A stretch of DNA of 35,575 nucleotides from Actinomycetota bacterium (GCA_009703275.1 WLGJ01000003.1:1-35575); one strand, 5' to 3'; positions 1 through 8,957 are shown, counted from the stretch's first letter. Translations and numbers: made by a program. Notes: generated from the letters alone by a model not told the origin.

Positions 1-1248
1 ACGACGGCGATCGGCGGAGACATCCCACAGGACTTGGTGCGTGACCAACTCCTGTTGTCTGAAGCGATGGAAGACGCCGATCACTTCATCGAGAAACTTG
101 TACATACCCAGCGAAGCTGGAGCGTCACGTTCACTCCCGATGAGATCAACGCAATCGTTGCACTGCTTTGCCCCGACGCAGAGTTTTCATGGGATCCCGA
201 TGCGCGCGCGAAACATACACGTGAACAACTCGCGAGTTTGTGCGACGCACAGATCAAGTCGCTTACTTCCCTGTTGAGTAATCGTCGGGTCATTGTTCGT
301 GGTGGTGCGGGAACCGGTAAGACGTTTCTTGGTCTGAAGTGGGCTCGAAGCGCGCGTAATGAGGGCGATCGAGTTCTGCTTACGTGTTACAACGATCCGC
401 TTTCATCCTCGCTGCAAGATCAATTCGGAATTGCGCTTGATGACACGATCACAATCGGGTCGTTCTATGACGTCGCATTGTCTTTAGAAGGAATGCCAGA
501 GCTCGAGATTCCGTCGCTGAGTCCCAAAGAAATGGGGGAGTGGTGGGACACGGTCGCGACCGGTCACATCCTTCACAACTGGGACAAGGTGGGCGAGTAC
601 TTCGACACGATCATCATTGATGAGGCACAGGATTTCAGTCCGGCCTGGATTGCAATGCTCGAAACGTTGCTTGACCCCGACGGCCGCCGTCGCATGCTGT
701 TACTTGCCGATGAAGGCCAAGGCATTTATTCGCGCGGCTTTGTGTTCCCGCAGTCCGACGACGGCTGGGTGCAGGTTGAGTTGGCATCGAACTTCCGAAA
801 CGCGCGCCCGATCGCGCAGGTGCTTCGCCGGGGCCTGGGTGGCGCGCCATCGCCGTTGTATTCGCCAGAAGGGCTTGGCGTGCACTTCCACCCCGCGACC
901 GATATCGACAACGTGGCCGCCGTCGTCGAGGCGGAGCTTGAACGCATCATCGAAGATGAGCTCCGAGACCCCGCTCGAATTGGAATCGTGACGATCCACG
1001 GCAATGATCGAGATGAACTTCGCCGCCGGCTTGAGCTTGTCGCCTGGGAAGATCGAGGGGACGGGGCTGTGGTCTGCGAGACCTTCCGCCGGGCCAAAGG
1101 CCTTGAGTTCGACACCGTGATTCTGGTGGCGCCGAAGGCTCAGGATGCCGCTGAAGTGACACCTCTATATATAGGTGTAAGTCGAGCGGTCTCGGAACTG
1201 GTCGTGGTGGGATCCCCAGAGGTGGCCGACCGCCTGGGAATCGACTGA
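1..1248 (+). CDS. UvrD/Rep-like superfamily I DNA helicase, 5' end outside the window
   Basis: Frame is open from base 1; Walker A GGAGTGKT, Walker B DTIIIDEAQD, C-terminal ETFRRAKGLEFDTVILVAP helicase motif. Confidence 0.85.
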   Translation, partial: TTAIGGDIPQDLVRDQLLLSEAMEDADHFIEKLVHTQRSWSVTFTPDEINAIVALLCPDAEFSWDPDARAKHTREQLASLCDAQIKSLTSLLSNRRVIVRGGAGTGKTFLGLKWARSARNEGDRVLLTCYNDPLSSSLQDQFGIALDDTITIGSFYDVALSLEGMPELEIPSLSPKEMGEWWDTVATGHILHNWDKVGEYFDTIIIDEAQDFSPAWIAMLETLLDPDGRRRMLLLADEGQGIYSRGFVFPQSDDGWVQVELASNFRNARPIAQVLRRGLGGAPSPLYSPEGLGVHFHPATDIDNVAAVVEAELERIIEDELRDPARIGIVTIHGNDRDELRRRLELVAWEDRGDGAVVCETFRRAKGLEFDTVILVAPKAQDAAEVTPLYIGVSRAVSELVVVGSPEVADRLGID

Positions 1249-1278
1249 TTTCAGGCAGTTTCGGGGCCGGCTGAGGGC

Positions 1279-1560
1279 TCAGTAGACCTCGTCGTCCTCA
1301 TCGCTGCGGTCTTCCTCAAAATCGTCGGGATCGTTCGCATCGTCGAAGTCTCGGTCTTCCGAGACATCCCAAGCGGAGTCGCTTCCCCTTGCGCCGTCCT
1401 TGCTGAGATATGAGTTGCATCGTCGGCAATAGGTTTCGCCCTCAAGAACCTCGGAACCGCAGACTGGACAGTCGAAGAGTGGTCCGGCGGGTTCGGCACA
1501 GTTCTCGCATCGAGCAACGCCAGGACTGATGAAGTTCGGACAGCAATTGCATACGGGCAT
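1279..1560 (-). CDS. Small zinc-ribbon protein with acidic C-terminus
   Basis: 93 aa; CNCC, CENC, CPVC and CRRC knuckles followed by an Asp/Glu-rich tail. Confidence 0.7.
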   Translation of the reverse strand: MPVCNCCPNFISPGVARCENCAEPAGPLFDCPVCGSEVLEGETYCRRCNSYLSKDGARGSDSAWDVSEDRDFDDANDPDDFEEDRSDEDDEVY

Positions 1561-1597
1561 CTGAGTTCCCTTCCGCCGACGGGTATGACAACAGTCT

Positions 1598-2206
1598 TCA
1601 GGATTCCGACTGGCGGATCCGTGATATCACCCAGTAAAGATCAACCGGGTTGTCGTTTAACCAGTTGCGAACCTGCACTTTGCGCTCGGTGGCAGTGAGG
1701 CCGTCGACTCCGTTGCTGCGCAGGTGATGACTGATCGCTGCCGGTGCGTAGATGATCCCGGCAATCGGTCGGGCATCACGGATGAGTTCGAGAGCCTCGA
1801 TGTGGTCATGGCCAGAATCGAGCAACATGCGATAGGCCATCGACGGCGCGCGATTCACGCCCATGTGGCAGTGCACGACCGCTTTGCCGCCGAGTTCTTG
1901 AACGGTGCGAATGGCGTTAAGACCGGCTTCGAACCATTCGTCTTCCTGCCAACCACCGTCGTCATGAGTGCCCAGGTAGTGGTAGTTGATCTCGGGGGCG
2001 TAGGTTGCGACGAAGTTCTCGTCGCTCCACTCGCCGCGCAGGTCGATGATGTCAGTGATGCCCTCGTCGATCCACGCTTGAAGCTGTGCTTTACCGATTT
2101 CGGGGCGGGTCGTGTCGAGGTCGCCGCAAACGGCGAGCCAATTGTTGATATGGCAAAGAGTTCGATGCCAGGCGGCCGGGTCTGAGATGTTCTGTGTTGT
2201 TTTCAT
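1598..2206 (-). CDS. Dual-specificity/tyrosine phosphatase-like protein
   Basis: Signature VVHCHMGVNRAPSMAYRMLL (HCxxGxxR); start taken at MKTTQN because the longer ORF start lies inside the upstream motif. Confidence 0.8.
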   Translation of the reverse strand: MKTTQNISDPAAWHRTLCHINNWLAVCGDLDTTRPEIGKAQLQAWIDEGITDIIDLRGEWSDENFVATYAPEINYHYLGTHDDGGWQEDEWFEAGLNAIRTVQELGGKAVVHCHMGVNRAPSMAYRMLLDSGHDHIEALELIRDARPIAGIIYAPAAISHHLRSNGVDGLTATERKVQVRNWLNDNPVDLYWVISRIRQSES

Positions 2207-2212
2207 ATGAGG

Positions 2213-2242
2213 GGAACGCACGATTGGACGCGAAATGTGCAC
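2213..2242 (-). promoter_or_regulatory. Conserved 30-bp upstream motif, site A
   Basis: GTGCACATTTCGCGTCCAATCGTGCGTTCC on the minus strand, 6 nt upstream of the phosphatase start. Confidence 0.8.
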
Positions 2243-2251
2243 GGCGTGAAA

Positions 2252-3121
2252 TCAATTGCGCGGGGGGTTGAGTTCCCAGGGGGCCAGTGCAGTCATCAGT
2301 GCTCGAGAATGCTCAATGAGTTCGTCGAGTTGTTGAATCGCATCGCCATCAAGCACTCGATCAACCCACACCTGAAAGCCGGTGCCGGCAGTGAGCTCGA
2401 CGAGGAATCCCTCGGGTCGAGTCGGATGATTCACCCATTCGGTGACAACGTCACGCCAGCGGTCGCCATCAAGCTCAACCCCAGCGAGAACGCTGGCAAC
2501 GAGCGGACGTTCAGTGAGTGCAAATGCAGAACGTTCAGCGCTCGAGTCGCGACCGATGAACACATCGAACTCGGCGAGTTGGATCTGGAGCCGACCCTCG
2601 ACGTCGGAAAGTGGTTTCCCGCCGTACGTGTTGATCAGTTGATCGATAAGTGCAGCTTCGACACCAGTTCGCACCATGTTGGGGCGATGGATTGTCCGCC
2701 ACACAGGGCCGTTCTCGTCAAAGGAAAGTTCGATACCGAAGTCGGCAACGATTTCGTCCGTGAGCAGCATCGAACACCAGGTGTCGACCATGACGGTGAT
2801 GACTCGCTGAAGTTCAGAGGGTTCGGATGAGCCGGCGATCTTCGTGACCCATTCGGACACGTGCATGTCGGCCAACACTGCGTCAGTGAGATGGGCAACC
2901 GATACCCATTCACGATTAGGACCGGAGAGCGCATCGATCGTCCAGGTGATGCGAACGAAAGGGCCGTGCGGGTCTTGATCGCCGGTGCGGTCGATGATGC
3001 CGAAACCCCTATTGATAGAGGTCACATTGCTGGCATGGAGATTGGTGACAAAGAGCTTGGCGAATTCGCTGAGCTCCTCGAACGTGATCTGCCCCTCGAA
3101 GTAGGCCTGAATCTCATCCAT
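2252..3121 (-). CDS. Hypothetical protein
   Basis: Long ORF; start at MDEIQAYF after GGAAGGGGAAG ribosome-binding-like sequence; no family recognised. Confidence 0.7.
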   Translation of the reverse strand: MDEIQAYFEGQITFEELSEFAKLFVTNLHASNVTSINRGFGIIDRTGDQDPHGPFVRITWTIDALSGPNREWVSVAHLTDAVLADMHVSEWVTKIAGSSEPSELQRVITVMVDTWCSMLLTDEIVADFGIELSFDENGPVWRTIHRPNMVRTGVEAALIDQLINTYGGKPLSDVEGRLQIQLAEFDVFIGRDSSAERSAFALTERPLVASVLAGVELDGDRWRDVVTEWVNHPTRPEGFLVELTAGTGFQVWVDRVLDGDAIQQLDELIEHSRALMTALAPWELNPPRN

Positions 3122-3154
3122 GACTTCCCCTTCCGTGTTGTTCGCTTCACTAGG

Positions 3155-3184
3155 GAAACGCACGAATGGGGGAGTGGTGTGCGG
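3155..3184 (-). promoter_or_regulatory. Conserved 30-bp upstream motif, site B (divergent left half)
   Basis: CCGCACACCACTCCCCCATTCGTGCGTTTC on the minus strand; the right half is perfect. Confidence 0.65.
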
Positions 3185-3186
3185 TT

Positions 3187-3885
3187 TCAGCCAGAGAAGG
3201 AATTGACCGCTGCGTCGAGGTCTTCGATCGAAACACCCTCGAGGTCGCTGATGCTCTGTTTGAGGGCAGTCAGTTCGTCCTGAAGATCTCGAGCAAGTTG
3301 GGCCCCATAAGGCTGAACACCCGTAAGTCGTTCATTGAGGACCTTGACAAGTTGGCTTTGATACCAAATCTGCTGTGTGCGCTTGAACTCGATTGGGGCC
3401 TCGACCTTTTGGTCGAAGCGCAGCCAGAGCTGGCCCTTTTCTGACTTGTGGTCACTCACCATGGCCCGGACGTTGTGAAGCTTGTCTGCGGCAGAGATCA
3501 GAAGCACCGCACGGCGTTTCTTGTCGTAGGTCTTGATGTACTTCTGTTTTCTCGGATACCAAGCTTCCTTATTTTCGCTGTCTTCAACAAGGGAATCTGA
3601 GAGGTCTCTCACGTAGCCGGCGATCTTTGAGTCGAATTCCGCTTCGATCACGCTGAGCATGCGCTCGCCGCCATTGTCCTCAGCGACGTCATGAAGCAGC
3701 GCCGCAATGGCCTGGTCCTCGGTGCCGCCATATTGGAGCACGAGCGCGCTTACCCCGATCGAGTGGGAAAGATAGGGAACAGTTCCTCCACCCTTGCGGG
3801 CCTCGCCGTTCTGAAGAGTGCGAACCATCGTCAGCGCTTTGTCATAGCGCGAGGTCAAAATCGTTACTGAGGGTTGCTTTGCCAT
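3187..3885 (-). CDS. HD-domain phosphohydrolase, RelA/SpoT hydrolase-like (small alarmone hydrolase type)
   Basis: YLSHSIGVSALVLQYGGTEDQAIAALLHDVAEDNGG and ADKLHNVRAM motifs; start at MAKQPSVTIL. Confidence 0.75.
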   Translation of the reverse strand: MAKQPSVTILTSRYDKALTMVRTLQNGEARKGGGTVPYLSHSIGVSALVLQYGGTEDQAIAALLHDVAEDNGGERMLSVIEAEFDSKIAGYVRDLSDSLVEDSENKEAWYPRKQKYIKTYDKKRRAVLLISAADKLHNVRAMVSDHKSEKGQLWLRFDQKVEAPIEFKRTQQIWYQSQLVKVLNERLTGVQPYGAQLARDLQDELTALKQSISDLEGVSIEDLDAAVNSFSG

Positions 3886-3915
3886 GTTGTGCCTTCCGCC
3901 GTTGTCGGAATGACC

Positions 3916-3945
3916 GTACACATTTCTTGCGAGTTCGTGCGTTTC
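3916..3945 (+). promoter_or_regulatory. Conserved 30-bp upstream motif, site C
   Basis: GTACACATTTCTTGCGAGTTCGTGCGTTTC, 39 nt upstream of the ATG at 3985. Confidence 0.8.
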
Positions 3946-3984
3946 CTTCTTCTGGCCCTCGGGCCACGTACGAGAGGAGAACGC

Positions 3985-4461
3985 ATGGAGTTTGAAGACG
4001 AAAAGTGGATGGATTTCATGGACCCCGAAAATTTGGGTCGAACCGATGGCAAGAAGGCCTTTGTCGCAGTATGGCGTGACCACTTCTGGGGTCATGAAAT
4101 TGATGGCTTCACGTATGCACTGACGATGGAAGAAGCCATTGAGCAAGTGCGTGGTCATGAGGCCGAGGGACTCCCGATTCACTCGTTGCAACGGGAGGAC
4201 GAATTCATCGAAGGTTTGTCCGGCGGCTTCACCGTTCGGGCGGCGCGGATCCTCATTGAGGCAGACGATGTCCTGGTCGAGGAAACCATCCCGGCCCTGA
4301 CGGTGTCGATGGCCATCGATTTGGCTCGCGACATGTTCGAGCCCCACTGCAGGGTGATTGCCCTCCAGGAGGGTGGCGAATCGATGGTCTTGGTCGACCG
4401 AGAGATCTACCGAGACAGGGCGGACATCCCGTTGGGCTGGGAACAGGTGCTCAATCGGTAA
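3985..4461 (+). CDS. Hypothetical protein (158 aa)
   Basis: ORF starting MEFEDEKWMDF preceded by GAGAGGAGAA; no family recognised. Confidence 0.7.
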   Translation: MEFEDEKWMDFMDPENLGRTDGKKAFVAVWRDHFWGHEIDGFTYALTMEEAIEQVRGHEAEGLPIHSLQREDEFIEGLSGGFTVRAARILIEADDVLVEETIPALTVSMAIDLARDMFEPHCRVIALQEGGESMVLVDREIYRDRADIPLGWEQVLNR

Positions 4462-4466
4462 GGCCT

Positions 4467-4496
4467 GTGCACATTTTGGGACGTTTCGTGCGTTTC
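4467..4496 (+). promoter_or_regulatory. Conserved 30-bp upstream motif, site D
   Basis: GTGCACATTTTGGGACGTTTCGTGCGTTTC, 35 nt upstream of the ATG at 4532. Confidence 0.8.
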
Positions 4497-4531
4497 ACCA
4501 GTACGAACAACAGCGGCGGAAAGGCGGCTTT

Positions 4532-5422
4532 ATGAATTACCCAATCTTTTACAATGACTCCTACGTGGTCCCGGGGGGAGGACTCGAGACAGTGCGCAAG
4601 GCAGACGAGGTCGCCAGGCGCATCCTCGAACAGTTCCCCGACATCAAGTTGGTGAGCCCAGAGCCGGCAACTGTTGAGCAGCTACTGCTCGCACACACGG
4701 CGGAGTACATCGAGGCCTTCCTTTCGGGAGAGCCCTATTACGTTGCATCGGCCGCACTCGGCGAATGGTCCGAAGAGGTTGTGGCCTCCGTACTTGCATC
4801 GACTGGTGGTGTGATTGAGGCGGCACTCACTGCACTCGAGTCGGGCAAGTCCGGTTCGTTGTCTTCAGGCCTGCATCACGCAGCGAGCGATCACGGCGCC
4901 GGGTTCTGCACAATCAATGGTCTGGCGATTGCCGCACTCGTCGCATTGCAGAATGGCGCAAAGAGCGTCGGCATTCTCGATGTTGATGCACACTGCGGTG
5001 GCGGAACGTTCGACATTCTCGGGAACAATCCGTTGATTCGAATCGGTGACGTTTCAACCAACGGTTACGACGCATGGCGATCGGGCCAGGAGCGTCACAA
5101 GTTGGAGATCACGACAGATCCCGACACGTATCTGGACGTGGTTGCAGAAATGCTCGAGCACATCGGTTCCGTTGACCTGCTTCTGCTGAACGCAGGTATG
5201 GACCCGGCCGAAGGCGGCTCCGCTGGTTCGACTCGTGGATTCACGTCCGAACTACTCGAGCAGCGGGAACTGCTCGTGGCGGAATGGTGCGAGCGCACGA
5301 ACACACCGGTCGCGTTCGTGCTGGCTGGTGGCTACGTCGGGTCGAACCTGACTCTTGGCGGAGTAGCCGATCTGCACATGCACACCGTTGCCGCAATCGC
5401 CGGCGCAACCATCAATCGTTGA
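4532..5422 (+). CDS. Histone deacetylase/acetylpolyamine amidohydrolase-fold protein
   Basis: SSGLHHAASDHGAGFCTINGLAIAA, ILDVDAHCGGGT, LLNAGMDPAEGG, LAGGY motifs of the arginase/deacetylase fold. Confidence 0.85.
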   Translation: MNYPIFYNDSYVVPGGGLETVRKADEVARRILEQFPDIKLVSPEPATVEQLLLAHTAEYIEAFLSGEPYYVASAALGEWSEEVVASVLASTGGVIEAALTALESGKSGSLSSGLHHAASDHGAGFCTINGLAIAALVALQNGAKSVGILDVDAHCGGGTFDILGNNPLIRIGDVSTNGYDAWRSGQERHKLEITTDPDTYLDVVAEMLEHIGSVDLLLLNAGMDPAEGGSAGSTRGFTSELLEQRELLVAEWCERTNTPVAFVLAGGYVGSNLTLGGVADLHMHTVAAIAGATINR

Positions 5423-5434
5423 GTTGAGCGACTG

Positions 5435-5623
5435 ATGGGTCTGCTGACTGGTGCACTGTTCATTGGGTGGAGGCGCGCTCGAGGTCGTGAACGGCGACTC
5501 GAGCGTGCCTACGTCGCGCAGAACGAAGAACTTCAGGAGCTCATGGCTGCGGTGTTCTGCTGTCAATGCTGCGATTGGTGTGGGTGCTGCACACCGGAGG
5601 ACTGGTGCCCGGACTGCGCGTAG
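5435..5623 (+). CDS. Small cysteine-rich protein
   Basis: 62 aa ORF starting 12 nt after the deacetylase stop; C-terminus CCQCCDWCGCCTPEDWCPDCA. Confidence 0.55.
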   Translation: MGLLTGALFIGWRRARGRERRLERAYVAQNEELQELMAAVFCCQCCDWCGCCTPEDWCPDCA

Positions 5624-5695
5624 CGCGGCTTCGGAATTCTGAACAATTTTTGAGATTCGTCTCTGTTTTAAATCTTGCTCTCAGGTCTTTAAGAG

Positions 5696-5735
5696 GAATC
5701 GACCCGGCGCTCCCGCACGCCGGGTCGATTCGCGT
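5696..5735 (+). terminator. Rho-independent terminator-like hairpin
   Basis: GAATCGACCCGGCG-CTCCCGCA-CGCCGGGTCGATTC perfect 14-bp stem followed by GCGTTTTG. Confidence 0.75.
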
Positions 5736-5822
5736 TTTGCCGCCTTTGCGAATTCGAATTGACTAGCGTTGTCGCCACGCGCTGATGCGAACTCGCTTCA
5801 GCATGATGAACGGCGGAATTAA

Positions 5823-6230
5823 ATGAGCGACGCATCGCAAGGTCCAGGTTGGTGGCAGGCAACTGACGGCAAGTGGTATCCACCGGCACCACCTGCTTCG
5901 CCCGCGCCACCTGTGTATGGGGCGCCGCAGCAGGCGTACTACGCGCCTGCTGGTCCGAAGAACGATGGCATGTCAATTGCTGCACTTGTCTGCGGTATTT
6001 CGGGACTAGCCACACTCGTTCTTTGCGGAATCGGAATTGTCCCAGCAATTCTTGGCGTGATCTTTGGAGTTATCGGCAAGAAGAAGGTCGAAGAGTCCGG
6101 CGGTGCACTTCAAGGCCGAGGCATGGCTCTGGCTGGAGCAATCTGCGGCGCAGTCGCCATCGGACTCTTCCTGATCTGGATGGTGTTGGTGCTCATCGGA
6201 GCGTTTAACTCCGATTCAAGCTCGTACTGA
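5823..6230 (+). CDS. DUF4190-like membrane protein with N-terminal GWWQATDGKWYPP segment
   Basis: Pro-rich N-terminus, two hydrophobic helices, GVIGKKKVEESGGALQGRGMALAG motif. Confidence 0.8.
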   Translation: MSDASQGPGWWQATDGKWYPPAPPASPAPPVYGAPQQAYYAPAGPKNDGMSIAALVCGISGLATLVLCGIGIVPAILGVIFGVIGKKKVEESGGALQGRGMALAGAICGAVAIGLFLIWMVLVLIGAFNSDSSSY

Positions 6231-6251
6231 CAACGCACTTCTGCCGGGAAC

Positions 6252-6989
6252 TCAGTTCGCCGGCGGTAATTCTGGCGCGCTCGGCGCCGGGCCAAGCGAG
6301 TTCAGCTGTTCGGTGAGTTGATCAACGTCACTCTGACAATCGGCCTCGAGTGACTCGATGTCACCAGTCGCTCGCGCGACGGCAAGATCGATCCAGAACT
6401 CGAACAGCTCACGGTTCGCGCTATCGACACCAATACCGCTGATCTTCTGACGATTCGACACCGCCATCGCCGTCCAGCCTGGGTCGTAGTTGGTGACGCT
6501 CAGCAGTTTCGACCATGCCCATTCACGCGAATGTTTCTGCCCAGCGAAGATTGCGCGCGTGCTGGTGACGGTGAACGTTCCGGTGTCGATCGGCGTTGGC
6601 GTTTCCTCGCCCTGCTGAAACGATCCCTTCGACGCGCCAACGCGGTACCGCAAGCGTGTGCCAGGGATCGGCATGGAAATGCCCTGACTGCGACCTTTCC
6701 ACTGACCGGGACCTTTGCGTGGTTCAACCAACACCGCATCGGTCACATGGCAATAGATCGACTCGCCGGCTTTCACCACCACGTTGATGTCGTCGGGCTT
6801 GTCGGCACCGGTTACGCCGTGGAAGTTCTTCACCGCATCAAGTCGAGCCTCGGCAAACCCGAGTTCTTCGACGATGTCAGCGCGAATTGCTTCGCGCTCG
6901 GCGGCGAGCTTGGCCGCCCTCGCGGCTTCGGCTCTTGCTTCTCGCTCGGCCTTCGCCGCTGCCCGCTTTGCCTTGAACTTCTCGAACAC
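6252..6989 (-). CDS. Hypothetical protein with Ala/Arg/Glu-rich coiled-coil N-terminus
   Basis: 245 aa ORF, low-complexity charged N-terminus then a globular region. Confidence 0.7.
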   Translation of the reverse strand: MFEKFKAKRAAAKAEREARAEAARAAKLAAEREAIRADIVEELGFAEARLDAVKNFHGVTGADKPDDINVVVKAGESIYCHVTDAVLVEPRKGPGQWKGRSQGISMPIPGTRLRYRVGASKGSFQQGEETPTPIDTGTFTVTSTRAIFAGQKHSREWAWSKLLSVTNYDPGWTAMAVSNRQKISGIGVDSANRELFEFWIDLAVARATGDIESLEADCQSDVDQLTEQLNSLGPAPSAPELPPAN

Positions 6990-7107
6990 CGATGCCTCCG
7001 TCGATCCGCCTCTTTCGAATGTACTTCCGAAGCAGGTCAGCCGGTGATGGGCACGTCGGCATTTGGTCCTTGTGCCCCTTGTGGTCTGAGGAGGGCACCC
7101 GGTAATA

Positions 7108-7125
7108 TGTACAGGAACCTGTACA
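7108..7125. promoter_or_regulatory. Palindromic operator upstream of TA module 1
   Basis: TGTACAGG-AA-CCTGTACA, perfect 8-bp arms, 12-bp direct periodicity into TGTACAGGAG. Confidence 0.65.
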
Positions 7126-7136
7126 GGAGTTGGGCC

Positions 7137-7412
7137 ATGCCAGAAACGATTTCAAGCGCTCGAGAACAGCTCACCACCCACGTTGCTCGATTCCGAGCCG
7201 AGGGCATCGACGCCGAACCCGTCGTGTTCGGCGACCACCGCCAGGCCGAAGCCGTGCTGCTTCCCTATGCGACCTTCGAGCTGCTGCTCGATGTGGCCGA
7301 AGACATCGCCATTGCAGAACGAATCAGAGAACGACTTGCTGCCGACACCGGCAACCGGACGTCATTGGCCGAGGTCGCGAGCGAACTTGGCATCGATCTC
7401 GAATCTCTGTGA
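7137..7412 (+). CDS. Phd/YefM-like antitoxin (TA module 1)
   Basis: 91 aa; C-terminal RLAADTGNRTSLAEVASELGID resembles the second antitoxin; coupled to the next ORF. Confidence 0.65.
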   Translation: MPETISSAREQLTTHVARFRAEGIDAEPVVFGDHRQAEAVLLPYATFELLLDVAEDIAIAERIRERLAADTGNRTSLAEVASELGIDLESL

Positions 7413-7864
7413 GCACAAGAAAGTCGCGTTCCTACGCGAACGTCACATTCCTTGATGAGGCGGTGGAGGATCTTCGCCGAATCGCGAAGCGTTCCCCAGA
7501 AGTTGTAAGGGAAGTCTTTCGACTTCTCAAACAACTTGATGCTGGCGAACTCCTGCCGCGTCGGTTGCAGGATTACGCGAAGACCGGCGATCTCACCGAC
7601 TGCGGAAAGATCGTTGTAGAAGTCGAAGGTGAACCCGAACACCGAATTGTTGTGCGCGATGTCGGGAGAGGGAATTTCGAAGTGTGCGAAGTGATCACGG
7701 TTGAAGCGCGCACCGAAGACCTGGCCTATTTGCTGGCCGGAGTGCGTCTCGGTCGAATCAACGACCCTGTTCGTCGATCTGACATCAGTCGTCGAGTCAG
7801 TCGAATTCAGAAAGCCCTTGGCCGCAACGAACTCGATGGCACAGAACCACCACGACCGTTGTGA
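7409..7864 (+). CDS. RelE/ParE-like toxin with C-terminal extension (TA module 1)
   Basis: GTG start overlaps the antitoxin stop by 4 nt; DEAVEDLRRIAKRSPEVVREVFRLLKQL..RIVVRDVGRGNFEVCEVITV. Confidence 0.65.
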   Translation: MSTRKSRSYANVTFLDEAVEDLRRIAKRSPEVVREVFRLLKQLDAGELLPRRLQDYAKTGDLTDCGKIVVEVEGEPEHRIVVRDVGRGNFEVCEVITVEARTEDLAYLLAGVRLGRINDPVRRSDISRRVSRIQKALGRNELDGTEPPRPL

Positions 7865-7885
7865 AATCAGCCTGAAAACGAAAAC

Positions 7886-7915
7886 CGGGCCGCCCCCTCC
7901 GCCGGGGACGGCCCG
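7886..7915 (-). terminator. Terminator-like hairpin between convergent genes
   Basis: CGGGCCG.CCCC/GGGGACGGCCCG stem with one bulge; on the minus strand followed by GTTTTCGTTTTC. Confidence 0.7.
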
Positions 7916-7952
7916 TCTGGCTCCCGCCAGAGCCATCTCTCAACCTGATGGC

Positions 7953-8855
7953 TCAGGCTGCGAGAGCAAATGCGCTTGCGTGCACCACTGCACCGTCAAG
8001 CACCAGCGCCTGGCCGACCATCTTCGTGGTCTCCAAGTGCAGTTCTTCGCCGAGTCCGACACCAGGGGAGCTGGTGCCGCGAGCCGTGCCGATGCGAGTC
8101 ACGAAACGCAGCGCCCGTGACACCGAAGGACGACCTTCGATGCGTTCTGGTGCGTCAAGCAACGCTGCACGAATCAGCGCTTCCCAGTTCGCCGCAAGCA
8201 GCTCGGGCGTTGCGAAGATTTCTGCCGCAACGATGCGCCTACCGTGACCAAGCACGATGCCGCACTGACCCGGCAAAGGGCCGATGCCGGCCAGTTCCTG
8301 TGCAGCATTGGCCAACTGGTTGTCGGCTTCGAAGAGCAACTCCGACGCGTGAATCGCACGAGTAGAGGAGTCGACCTTCAAACGGTCGAGCTCGTAATCG
8401 ATGCTGTTCCACACCGCACCCTGATCGGAAGACTTCGTTCCGCCGCGTCGGACCGAATCACTCACGGTCATGTTCTTGACTCGGCGCACACGACGCGGTG
8501 CAAAGGTGCGACCACGCTCGAATGCTGAACGGCCGTTCCAACGACCGGCCTCGACACACGACACCGGAACGCTGATGGTTGCGCCACCAGGCACAAGCAC
8601 CGAAACGTTCAGCACTCGGTTCTGCTGACCACCGGTGACGGTTTCGCCTTCCACCAACAGCGCCGGACGCTGCCCGGAGTTGGTGACAGTGATTGTCGGG
8701 ACTTCGGCCGAACCTTGTTCGGTGATCTGGACGTCGGACGGTCGAGCACCAATGTCGATGCCGCCGCCGCCGTGGATATAAATGGGGAAGAGTGACACTC
8801 CACCCCGTGTAATCGGGCGTCCCACCGACGCCCGTTCCAACTGTTCGATCGCCAT
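7953..8855 (-). CDS. ARPP-1-like protein (ADP-ribosylglycohydrolase/rhodanese-phosphatase associated family)
   Basis: Recognised pattern: GARPSDVQITEQGSAEVPTITVTNSGQRPALLVEGETVTGGQQNRVLNVSVLVPG...IPVSCVEAGRW-type core (here SVPVSCVEAGRW). Confidence 0.7.
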   Translation of the reverse strand: MAIEQLERASVGRPITRGGVSLFPIYIHGGGGIDIGARPSDVQITEQGSAEVPTITVTNSGQRPALLVEGETVTGGQQNRVLNVSVLVPGGATISVPVSCVEAGRWNGRSAFERGRTFAPRRVRRVKNMTVSDSVRRGGTKSSDQGAVWNSIDYELDRLKVDSSTRAIHASELLFEADNQLANAAQELAGIGPLPGQCGIVLGHGRRIVAAEIFATPELLAANWEALIRAALLDAPERIEGRPSVSRALRFVTRIGTARGTSSPGVGLGEELHLETTKMVGQALVLDGAVVHASAFALAA

Positions 8856-8884
8856 GGTGGCAACCTCCTCGCCTTGTTAGATGT

Positions 8885-8914
8885 GAAACGCACGATCGCC
8901 GGCGAAATGTGCAC
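8885..8914 (-). promoter_or_regulatory. Conserved 30-bp upstream motif, site E
   Basis: GTGCACATTTCGCCGGCGATCGTGCGTTTC on the minus strand, 29 nt upstream of the ARPP-1-like start. Confidence 0.8.
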
Positions 8915-8957
8915 AGCGATGAAATCTTCAAGGTGGGCTTATGGTCTGAGCGACCCA

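Noticed and set aside
3886-4347. N-terminal extension of the HD-domain ORF in the six-frame track
   Set aside because: Antisense to the 3985-4461 gene and covers motif C; a good start exists at 3885.
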